A stretch of DNA of 64,000 nucleotides from Lamellibrachia satsuma (lineage: Eukaryota; Annelida; Polychaeta; Sabellida; Siboglinidae): assembly GCA_033239005.1 (NCBI GenBank), contig BSQZ01000005.1:8659501-8723500 (forward strand), given 5' to 3'. A model generated the notes under the pieces. The model made no database searches, was not told the origin of the DNA, and worked only from the letters and a program-made list of their open reading frames with translations. This document shows positions 45,842 to 57,700 of the stretch, one piece after another. The translations under genes and the position numbers were made by a program. Within the stretch, counting starts at the first letter, position 1. Every line of letters starts with the position of its first letter.

Positions 45842-46163
45842 TGTGCCGCAGTTGTAGGCGTACGCTGTCGCTCGTCGTCCCAGTACTCAAGACCCAAAAC
45901 AAACACTCGCGGATCGACGATTTGACGGAAGCGCGGCTTCGCATTAGCGCCGGCGAGATGCCTCGTTTGTGATTTCGCCTAAACAAGGATGCCAATCATG
46001 CCCTGGCCTGCTTCATTTCGTTCCAAACGCACCACTGTTTTTAGGTTCGCGGTTGTTAGCGCGATCGTTACATCCTTGCCGAGCATTGAGTGAATGTTTT
46101 CGTAACAAAGACCTAGCTTTCTGGCCTGACACACCGGGTACTGGCAGATTTCACTGTGACAAC
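45842..46163. promoter_or_regulatory. Upstream region of cyclin Y (5' UTR and promoter side)
   Basis: This region is richer in GC and CpG than its surroundings (CGGATCGACGATTTGACG, GCGCGGCTTCGC, AGCGCCGGCG), as expected of an animal promoter island. No TATA box is evident. The exact transcription start is not determinable. Confidence 0.4.
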
Positions 46164-46340
46164 ATGGACGAATGTAAATCTGTAACGACTGTTTTCATTG
46201 GTAGACAAACCGGATTTACGTCAGTCGACGAAAAACCGGACGTTCTTGGTGCAGTCCGCGGGAAATACGTCTCTAAAAGTTGGACAGTCGAGCAAAAGTT
46301 GAGCGAATTCAGTGAGATAATTCTCTGGCATTCTAATTAA
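46164..46340 (+). CDS. 58-codon ORF on the divergent side, unrecognised
   Basis: It starts in a fair context (CAACATGGACG) and reads MDECKSVTTVFIGRQTGF to a TAA, within the CpG-richer patch upstream of cyclin Y. It could be a small gene, a leader ORF of a divergent transcript, or chance. No homology was recognised. Confidence 0.2.
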   Translation: MDECKSVTTVFIGRQTGFTSVDEKPDVLGAVRGKYVSKSWTVEQKLSEFSEIILWHSN

Positions 46341-46964
46341 ATCATTCACACGAAAGGATGCGCCATGTTTTGAACGAGTAAGTACGCGCTAAATGCGCAT
46401 GCTGCTAAATAAAGGTATATCATGCTTCATGCCCGAATCACGGTGTGGTTTTATCGTCACAAAAACCATTGCCTTGGCTTGGGATTGCCATTCCGGTATT
46501 GGCTATTGCTGCGGCCACATCGTGTGCAAGAAACTAACGAGTAACATCTTACAATGTGTTACGATGTGGCCAATTCTCCAAATAGCTTTTTTCCGTGGCT
46601 ATTTGTGTTGGGCGCAGTGTAAATGAGTGTTGCAGTGCCAATGCCATGGCAATGCAGGGCTTGACAAGGTTTTTGGCATTCTACTTACCTGACCAAATTT
46701 TTTACTTGCCCTGAAATCATGGATGAAATAAATGTATTAGCATGCGTTTGTACACAAATAAAAGTAAATTCACCGTGTGGTTGCACCAAATCATTAACAT
46801 AGCAACCATAAAATCAATGACATTGCAGATCAATAAAATAAATTCTGCAGTCCCTGCTAACAAATAGCTAAGTCCCAGACACATTTAGCTGTATATCAAC
46901 TGTTTAGAGAGTACTGTAGTACATCAACCATAAAATGCGTTCACTTGTCTCAAAGACACTTCAC

Positions 46965-47801
46965 GCCACGGGTCCCAGCGCCTTGTCGATTTTATCGTCC
47001 AGTTGTTGATGCTGGCGGTAATCGTATGGGTTGACACGTGGTCTTCTAGCAAGTGGACACAAGGGGTACCGGCGGCCTACTGCAGGTCCTGCGTCGAAAT
47101 GGTCAGGATGCGGTCCTTCAGTAACTACTACCATTAACCACTGGAGTTGTACTGTAGCCGGTGAGGACCTCCAGTCACTCTTAACATGCTTCATCGTTGA
47201 GAATCACGCACAGCTGTGTTGACTGGCAGATCTCCATCAGGTGGCTCAATGCAGCAAATTGTTCCCAGAAAGGATCAAGGATCACACAAAAGAGGTCTTG
47301 TGTAGAATATCCTTCCCTGTGGCGTGCAAAAACTTTGTAATCCACAAAATTGGATTTCATATCAGTTGCCGTGATTTTTTCAGCCAGGAGTGGCTGAAAA
47401 TACGATGCCAACTCTTGGCGGTTGTCAGGCCATGTCATGAGATCCAAGATGTTGAAGGCTGCCGAATCAATCTTTAAGGTTGCTGATGATGGTTCGACGT
47501 TCCTCAAGCAGTGTTGACTGGGAGTACCCCCGGAGTGCAACACCACTGAATACCCCTGGGCATAAGCCTGTATGACTTCAGCCTGCTTCTCTCCAGCGTT
47601 TTCCTGCAGGGACACCAAGTTGAGACAGCACACCTCCGATGCCTCTACTGCCTCACCCACATTCAGACTGTCCAGCTGGAACTTGAGGGACAGTGTGGAG
47701 AGGTGACCAAGGGCATCATGGAGGAACATCCTTGTACTACAGCAGGTTCTCCAAGGTGTTCTTTGCCCTGTCTGACTTCTGCCGAGCGAGCAGGCGTTCA
47801 C
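46965..47801 (-). pseudogene. hAT transposase-like (ZNF862/KIAA1586-type) fossil
   Basis: The minus strand reads TWPDNRQELASYFQPLL, a YKVFARHREGYSTQDLF block and FAALSHLMEICQ. After a frame change and an in-frame TGA it continues FSTMKHVKSDWRSS and EGPHPDHFDAGPAVG. This order matches the C-terminal hAT dimerisation region of ZNF862-like proteins derived from hAT transposases. The frameshift near 47185 and the stop show it is not a functional copy. It sits between the divergent cyclin Y and USP genes. Confidence 0.75.
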
Positions 47802-48249
47802 TCAGTGCTTGTAACATCTTCAAAGTGTGCCACAATCACCCAGTAACTCTTCAGGAGTACCTTCACTGCCAGACACACTGGCATTTCATAAAAACAACAC
47901 CAATATTGTCATCAGTAGTAACACAAATATAAGTGTCTTCTACAGTCGCAACAGCAAACTTGCGCGAGCAGCTGGCCCTTACGCCCGCTTACACCGCTTC
48001 CTTTCAATTATTGTTCAGTGTAGTTTGCTCCGTTGGGTTTTATTTTACGATTTTGTTCAAACATCACCCAGTCTGGGAGCTGCAATGATTGATACAGATG
48101 ATTGATTAAGCTCAAGCTTCAAAACAGCAACAAGATCATTCAAACCCAGGTTCTCTCTTGATTGAGGGTCCAATGTTTTAACCACATGCCACCGTGCCCC
48201 ACACAATCTTACAGCAATACAACAGTCATGTCCTTCATCAACTCTTTTT

Positions 48250-48480
48250 CAGCTCGTTTTGTCTTAAGGAATATTTCATGAAAAATCAAACCTATCTACA
48301 GTGTAGTATCCAGTTTGGCATGCCAGCTCTTTGTGCAAATGTGCTGTGTAGGTATGACACAGTTCACTATTGAAATATCTTTGTGCAAATGTGCTGTTTA
48401 GTTATGACACAGTTCACTATTGAAATATTTTTGACTGGATTCTGCAAGATATGGCAAAGATGGTCTGGTTATTTTAAAGT
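48250..48480 (+). repeat. Family F dispersed repeat
   Basis: Blocks ATTTCATGAAAAATCAAACC, GTGTAGTATCCAGT and CTTTGTGCAAATGTGCTGT match 57420-57490. The last block is duplicated here (48330 and 48380). Confidence 0.6.
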
Positions 48481-48785
48481 AAAATTTTAAATAAAACTAT
48501 TTTATACGGCTATTTAAAGAAAATGAGCTGATCACTAAATGACTGGCTGGTACAGTGCATAAACTGTGTGCTTGCATAGGGGACCTATTAAAAACTTATT
48601 TAATAATAACTAACTCTGATGTATTGATTTTAAGTATTCATCTGCTGTAGTAACATTTTTTGAGCTCAACTCCTTATAACCTAATAGTCGTAATAGATCT
48701 GCAATTCCACCTTTTTGACCTGATTTTTAAATGATTTTTAAAGTATGTTTCTATACACATACTGCAGTATTTTTTCTAATTGTAG

Positions 48786-51700
48786 GACCACTTAAGATCT
48801 ACACCCATTAAATCACGCAATTCGTACTGGTTGCCATGACCACGTACAGATATTCTGGCACATGGAAGACGACAGGCTTCATTAAAGGCAACACAAAATG
48901 GCATTCTGGGCAAATAGTGATCGCATGCGACGTGTCTGGTTTCTGGCGGTGCAGTCTCGGGTTCAGTGAAAAAAAGCCAGTCAGTAGAGATATCCTGGTG
49001 AGTGAATGGAACAGCATTAAACATTGGCATGTTGCATGTAGGGGTTGTATGGTTGTGTACAGGTAATGTACAGAATGATGACTATATGCGTAACCAAGAC
49101 AACTGTTGTGGTGTCAGTTTATATATTTAGCTATAAAAGTCGGACATGTTTTGAACTAAAGATCTGTTATTTACATGCCATTGGACGATGAGCCGTATAC
49201 CGTAATACAAAAAGGGGCCGTATACAGTAATACAAAAAGGGGGCCGTATACAGTAATACAAAAAGGGGCTGTATACCGTAATACAAAAAGGGGGCCGTAT
49301 ACAGTAATACAAAAAGGGAGCCGTATACAGTAATACAAAAAGGGGGTCGTATACAGTAATAAAAAAAGGGGTCGTATACAGTAATAAAAAAAGGGGCCAT
49401 ATACAGTAATACAAAAAGAGGCCATATACAGTAATACAAAAAAGGGGCCGTATACAGTAATACAAAAAAGCTTTGTTCAAAATGCACAAGTCTGTAAGGA
49501 ATGTCTCATACGGCCTGTAAAACTAAAAAAATTAAATCTAACTATTAAGGGTTAATTGAAAGAGTTGGCGCATATGTACAACTGTTTTGTTATTCTTTCC
49601 ACAAATAAAGCATTTGCAATGCACAGTGGCCCAAGACAACATTTTTACAATATTCCAATTGTAGCTGTTTAGGCTTGCTAATATTCAACTTACTGTAATT
49701 TCAACACTTTGATGCAGCTGTCTGGAAAGAAAGGTCACAAGATCAAGAACGTCCATACGAAGAACCGTTTACAGATTAACCTGGAAGACGGCACCACCAT
49801 ACACGTCGGAGACCTGCATAAGGACCAGCTCAGTGAAGTGGGCACACTCCTCATGGAAATACAGAACGGCAAGCTGCCTGACAGGGGTGAGCAAGCGCTC
49901 TTATTCCGTTGCAGTGGGAAAGAATGTTCTTTTAGGGGCTGTCTTAACATGAACCTATTGATTCCTCCAACCTCTGTGTAACTTCTTAAACTTTGTACAG
50001 TGGCACTACTTTTAGGGGTTGTCTCAACATGAACCTATTGATTCCTCCAACCTCTGTGTAACTTCTTAAACTTTGTACAGTGGCACTACTTTTAGGGGTT
50101 GTCTCAACATGAACCTATTGATTCCTCTAACCTCTGTGTAACTTCTTCAACTTTGTACGGTGGCAATACTTTTAGGGGCTGTCTCAACATGAACCTATTG
50201 ATTCCTCTAACCTCTGTGTAACTTCTTCAACTTTGTACGGTGGCACTACGTCCATCAAATGCAAAGCTGCATGCACTCGAACATTTTTTTATTAAACCTA
50301 TTTTGTATAGTGTCGTACATTGATGTTTATAGACAATAATAGTAATTAGCGCCAATATCCTCAGCAAATTCAAAGGCACAATAAAACAGAATCATTAAGC
50401 ATAATTGTGAACAGTGGCGTGCAAAAGTCATTATCAGGACGACGCCTAATCAATGTTCCTAATCAATGTTGCATAATTTACACATTACTTGACCACTTTT
50501 GTAGCAATCATATACCATAATTTATATACCGTATTCAACATAATAAGCATACAATATGCATGAAAAAATTGGGTCATGGAAAAATGTCAGAGAATCTGTT
50601 CTGATAAGCTTTCTCCAACATTTTTCTCTCTAGACAATAAGATAAATGTTTAACATTAGTGGTGTCATTTGGTGACTAGCGTAGAACAACTGAGAAGTGG
50701 TGCCAACTGTTTAACACCAGGTGGCGACACTTGTTGTTCCACACTGGTCAAATTACAATAATTATGGCTCCTGCTGATTAAAAAGGGGATGTACGCTAAT
50801 TAGGGCATGTATGCTTAATAGGACGAATAAGGTACTTTACATGGTAATTACCTCTCAAGAAACTGAGTATATCGACCGACTCTCTTGGCCTTTGTCAGCT
50901 GACTTGGTAATTAAATCTCAAGAAACTGAGTATTCAGAAAGAATATATATAAAAAAATTTATAAGTAATTACCATGTCTAATATTACATTCCAAGAAACC
51001 AGAACGTTTGTGAGTCTTCCGCTACAAAGACTTAAATACATTGCACAGGCTTTGGTCGGAAGTTGACACCACCAAAGGCATCTGTGCCATGTGGACGTCA
51101 ATCGCTGGTGCCAAGCCAAATGTCACCTGCCTCCAATGTCCTGTCTGCATCACCGCGTCACTTCACTGGGTCTGTGACTCATAGCACGCCAATGTGAGTT
51201 ACGTTGTGAACATGTTGTCGTTGAAAGGCTTGCCAGTAATATAGAGTTCATGGTACGCTATTTATGTTAATACCAAATTTTTTTATTACTGACAACCTAT
51301 GGAAAGTAAACGTAGGAAATAACCCGCTCTAACTTGACTTGTTTTCAGTATGGGTTTAATTTTGTGTGTGATTGAAATGATGTTAATTTTAATGACTTTG
51401 ATTACGGTAACGTTGTGACATTTAACTTGGCAGTGTTAATCTGCAGTCATCAAGTCATTACTAAACTTGTGTAATATCTATTTATGTATTTGATGAACGT
51501 ATTATTATATAGCTTGCATTCAATGCCTGATGCAAACATTGCTTCTGTAACTTGTCTATATAATTATATTCTTGTAGCTTGCATCTGACTATATATCAAT
51601 GTTTTGAGTGTCTAGAATCTCTCAATGTTTTATTTTGCTCTGTTTGTTGGTGTGCGTATTTTATGGTAAACATTGCGGTTGTTTCTAGGATGAAAGACAG

Positions 51701-54700
51701 TTACAGTGAACGTCATGAGAACTTATTTGCTCTCTCTGACACCGAAGTTGAAGACTTCAAAGAGAATAAGTTTGACAGGTGCTTGGTCTAGTTGTTTATA
51801 CTCATAACATTTGACAAAACCAGGCAAGCGATAAATCATATATACCAAGTTAATTTAGGTGAGCGATTTGTTTTGGTTTAATTTTATTTGACACTACCAC
51901 CAACTTAAAATTGTCACCATCAATGATAGGGCTGACTAATCAATTCACAAAAATTCTGAATGCCAATTGATAGCACAAGAGTGATCTTCTTTCGAACAAA
52001 CGAGTATGTTTTGTTGCAAGAGGGAGCCGCTTGCATCTCCAGCCAGGGGCGAACAATTCTAGCAATTAACATTAGCGACAAATTGCTCCCTAGATGATTA
52101 AATGGGTTAAGCGATAAGTGATTGCCTAAAATTGGATGTAATTTTTCGATTTATTCAATACACTTGAAGGCTTTTTTGCAACAGTTTTTTGTGTGTCATA
52201 TTTGGCAGGACCCCAAGTTCCCAAAGAAAGACGGGAAAGCGCTTCCTGGAGATTAGTCAGGAAAAGTCACGCGACACCCTGGCACACCTATCAACCAGTG
52301 GTTTCTATGGTAACAAAACCGGCAACATGCAAGGTCCAGTGGGCATCGTTAGGTGGGTGGCTGCCTTGTTCATGTTAAAAATGCTGCACAATTACATTTT
52401 TCGCTTGTCTCAATTTAGAATGATTTCGCTAAAAATCAAACCTGCCTAGTATCCACTATGATATGCTAGCTTGTTTGTAAACATTTTTGTTTTAGTGAAA
52501 CGATTGGACAAACTTAAATAATGTTTGAATGGGTCTGGTCAAAATTCAACAAAAATGGCAAGTGGTCAGGCTCTTTTGCAAGTTGCCAGATCTAATGATC
52601 AAAGTAAATCAACAAACCTGTTCGTTGTATCCTTTACCAAAAACAAACAAAAACCGTTATAGTGCACAGCGTTCTACCCAGGACACAGTTACAATATCCC
52701 ATGATTGACAGTTATGGCGTGCCATGATTGACAGTAATAACCTTTGTTCCTGTTTGGCTGACAGTGGCATTAAGAGGAGACCTGGGCTAATGCCGCAGTT
52801 TCCTGAACGCAAAAAGCTGTGTATAAGTAACAGTCCATCCAGTGGGTACACCTGGCAGAGGAAGACGGTACTAACACCATCGAACGACAGACAGACATCA
52901 TTACGTGGGTAGGTCAAAGGTCAACAGGCGATTCTAGTGGGCTCTGTCAGAGTGGATGCTTGATGTGTATTATTACTAATAATTAGACCCCAAGTTTGAA
53001 CCCTCGTTTCCTTATTTGCAAATATAAATAATTTTATGTAATTTGATGTATATTCCATCTCTCATCCACGAGTCATGGCAGAAGGGTTCATGATGCAGCT
53101 TGGTCAATTCTGCGAGAACACAATTGAATTAATTAAACTCGGACTGTATTGTCAAGAAGCTAGTGAAATGAACATAATCCGATGCATTTTTTTTCGCTAT
53201 TGATTGCAGGTTTTCCAACCTCGGCAACACGTGCTACATGAATGCCATTTTACAGTCGCTCTTTGCTCTCGAGACATTCACCGCTGATCTATGGACTCTC
53301 TCCAGGAGGGTTAAAAACTTACTGCCTTCTGATCAGATGCAGGGAAAACTCTACAAGTGGGTTGCAATCTTAAATATGTTGTGCAGCATTTACCAACTGA
53401 AGAATACGTGATGTAATGGTCTTTGGTCAATATATGCTGACTGGATTCACAGATTTCATCAGAATATGCTCCTAAGCACTGTTATGATGTGAATTGTGCC
53501 ATTTTCAGTAATCTGTGACGTTGCTATAATTAAATATTAGGTTTTGCATGTTTTGATCAAAAGGAAGGATTTTAAAATGGTCTTAAGACTCTTGACAAAC
53601 TTGTAAACCTCTTTTATATAATTGAATGACTCGAATCTTATTATGGCATCTGTGCCATAAGATTATTATATTGAACGAACTTTCCATGACAGAACCAACT
53701 CCCCGTCAATTTTGAAATCATCTGATACTTAAGCTACCTTCCGACATATTTTTTTTTAAATTGCATTTCCACCCAAAATTTTCGGTGGTCCCTAGTTTTA
53801 GTGATGACTTGCATTTCCCTGTTCGTGATATCCTGTTCATGATATCCTGTTCGTGATATCCTGTTCGTGATATCCTGATATGCTGGTTTGTTGCATCTTC
53901 ATGTTCAGATATCTGAGGATTTATGCACCATGGCAGTTTTATTTTTATATCGTGTTGTCGTGACAGCTGTCTGACGAGACTACTGGGGATGAAGTGGCGA
54001 CCAAATGTGACGACGGATCAGCATCGGACATGTCTGGCAAGTGTGAAACGCGCCATCTCGGTCACTGCGAAGAGATTCTCTGGTCAAAACCAGCACGTGA
54101 GCACACCCCTGGCATTCTCTCATGCATTTCTTCCTGTACTTACACCATTTGTGTGAATAAATTGTTATTCCACCATGGTTATACTCCATACTAGTTTCTG
54201 AGTTTAACCACACAGCTGAACTGTGATAATTTGAAGGTTTAAAATGTGTGTTGTAAGGTTTAAAATCTGGCATTTCTAATCCAATAAACTTTGACTATAT
54301 TTTTTTAGCCATAGGTATAAATGAGTGAAAACTCAAAACCTATTTTTTTGTGTTTGTTGTTTCAATAAAATTGTGCAGAATTGATTGTGTATGTGTAACA
54401 TTGATAACTAAATAGCTGTCTTGTCTTCTATACTTTTAAAACTGCATCATTTACCCTGACCCAAGATTCCAAATCTTTGCAGGACGCACATGAGTTTCTC
54501 AGTCAAGTTGTTGACCAACTGAAAGAAGAGGTCATAAAAATTAGCAAGGACCTTCACAGTCCAAACAAACATGCAGCAGACAACCACCAGGTGGCAGCAC
54601 GAGATGGTGTTACTGACGGAATAACGGAAGAGTCGCCGGGCATCCTGAATCCAGCAAGTCAGAACTTTGAGTTTGAAGTTCGACATATCATCAGTTGTCT

Positions 54701-57700
54701 GAAGTAAGTTTGTTTACTGCTGCATAGACCGTGGTTTGGTCTGTTTTATTCTATTTTACTACTGGATGGTTATTGGAGAACAATAATATGCTACATGGTT
54801 TGTGGGACCAGGATATAGAAGTATGTATGCGCATGCACACACACAATTAATTAGGCATATATATCCGTTATAACATACCACAAGATCACACGTGACAATA
54901 TATTATTTTGAAATTAATTTATCTTTTCACGTTAATTAGTATTTTGTTTACATAGAAAATTCTTGCGATACTGATTGTGGTCCTTGTCCAAAAAAATTCT
55001 TTGCTGATTCTCAGTTGTTACGCAATATTCTGTGTTAAGATTGTACAATATATATATCTTTGATTCTGCCACAAATTTAGATTTCCAAGATAATGTGGAA
55101 ATTTAGATTTCCAAGATAATGTGGAAATTTAGATTTCCAAGATCATGTTCATACATCAAACACAGTAATATGCTGTTCCACGTGGCTTACCCATATTCAG
55201 TATGGATTTTTGGGCCATATATTTATACGGATGTGTTTCAAATTTACAGAAAAATTGCTAAGTATATATCCATTGAAAATTTGCAGATTTTGACAGACTG
55301 ATTAACCAATGAAAATGTTTATATGGATTTGTACAGAATTTATAGTTAAAATTACAGATTTAGCAACTGTATGCAGAGTGTTATGTGTTGGCAGTTGTAG
55401 ACATGAAGTGACCAAGGAGGAGTCCTTCCATGACTTGTCCCTGGATATGCCCTGCCAAAGGTAAGTTCTAGCTGAGGGTGGGGTGATGGAACAGAGGGTA
55501 TCAGGTGATTGTTGGTTTTACCTGCATGTTGAGGCAACCATGAATGTGTGAACACATACAATTATTGATACTCGTACAATTATTGATACTCGTACAATTA
55601 TTGATACTGCCAATGATCGTTAAAGATAAGGTGCAAAAAGGTACTTTCTTATATAGTGCGATATCCAGTCCATAGTACCACTAAAATCGCTTAACACTTC
55701 ACCCAAGAATATATATACCAATATATATATATATATATACCATAAATAGTCTGAAAATTGTATTTCTGTTACAAAATGATTTTATTGCCAAAAACAGTGA
55801 TTTATACTGCCAATAATTTGTTGATATCTTGTAATTGTAACAAGTAAACAAATGCAGCAATTAAAAACTTGGCGTCAAGACATTTGAAGAAATTATTTCT
55901 GTTACATCATTTTGAACTTGAATTATCCATTTCCGATGTCAACAAGAGATGTAAATGTGATTTAGGGACACGTTCTCGACCGCATCACTCCAGGATGCGC
56001 TTGATCAATTCCTTCGAAAAGAACTCATCGATTATACGTGCGCTGAATGTCAGCACAAGAAGGCAGAGGTCACTCACAAGTTCGTCAAACTACCAAGGTC
56101 AAGTTTATGTTGCTTTATACGTCGTTGCAGTGTGGCTGTAAATAAGCCTGACATAACACTGTAATTAGTCCTTCACAAAGACGACCATGAAAATAGTACC
56201 ACTTATTATTTTATTATATTTATATAATTACCTGCAATAACATAATAAATATAATAAACCCTCCAGGATATTGGTTCTACACCTGAAGAGATATTGCTTC
56301 AATGCGGTAACATCGAGTCACACAAAGACAGGACGCCCCATCAGCATTGCCAGGTACCTCACCCTCGAGCGACACTGTGTTGAGGATACGACCCCTGCCT
56401 ACCCCGCCCCCGAACCATGCAGGTGAGGCACCTATTTGTACTAACTACCCCAGGCAAGACACCCCTTGTGTATATACGGTGCATAATTTGAGATCTCTCC
56501 TGGTGGCTTGTATGAGTTACTTGTCTATCAGGCTTTGCAACAGGCTTGTTGTGATGACACCAGTGAACATTAGTGCACATTAGTGATTGTCACGACAGGT
56601 GGATGCAGGTTGCAGGTGATACCCAACATGACGTCCCTGTCCCCTATCATGTGTACCCTTACTTGGAATGTCAACAAGACTGTAAAGTACATGTGGTTTA
56701 TATTTTCTTTGATCGTGATGTTTTAGAAGCTATGAGAACACAAGTTTTCATCGTACTGTATATCTATATCCATGCATGACTGACATAATTTGAATAAAAT
56801 GAATATTTAGACTAGAAAATTTCCGCAGTTTTGATTTTGCCGTGGTACAAAACAATCACGTATTTCTATGCCAATCCAATGCATGCTCGATCGCAATCGG
56901 AAATTTTTCAGATGTCAGATTGGCAGATTCTTGCATTCTAATACTATTGTTGTTCTTCTTAAGTATGAGTAAGTGTTGTAGTTGGTAAGATATATATTTT
57001 TTACTGACATGATAATTTGTCAGATATATTTTTTACTGACATGATAATTTGTCAGATATATTTTTTACTGACATGATAATTTGTCAGATATTTGCAGACT
57101 AGGATCGCGTATGCATTGTTGTGGATACCGGGTACTCAAATGTTCATCTACAAATATAGTGTTAAATTATCCACCAGATGAGCCACGAGATGTTTTGGGT
57201 AGCCTCTATTGATTGACATTCATGTTTTTACATGGAAACACCTTTAATGGAGTACTTTGTTTCACTTAAGTCCCACTGAGTTTCGCCCCAAACCTGCCAA
57301 TGACACAGGGGCAGCCAAAGCGAGGGAGTCGACCCCGCAACACAGGTAGGGCGGGGTGCAACCCTCCATCATTGTGAAAGATCCTTCCACAATTTGATTT
57401 TTTGCTCATCCCGTTTCAAGCTCATTTCACGAAAAATTGTAGTCGTGTAGTTTCCACTACCATATGCTAACTCGTTTGTGCAAATTTGCTAATGTCTAAC
57501 CAATCTCTTATGTGTTTTTTTTTAAAGAAATTTCAAAGTGTGTAAATGACGGGTCACCAGTGGATGTTGTCTACTTAGATTTTCAGAAAGCTTTCAATAA
57601 AGTGCCACATCAAAGATTGTTACTTAGACTAAAAGCCTATGGCATAGGTAATGATGTAATCAACTGGATAGAAAAGTGGCTTACACACAGAAGACAGAGA

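Noticed and set aside
45607..45906. 99-codon minus ORF in an alternative frame over the cyclin Y first exon
   Set aside because: The frame at 45841 encodes the myristoylated cyclin Y N-terminus and splices in phase to the next exon; the other frame does not.
49127..49489. Minus-strand ORFs rich in FLYYCI, resembling membrane peptides
   Set aside because: They arise from the 25-26-bp array; hydrophobicity comes from the repeated TAC/TTT/TGT codons.
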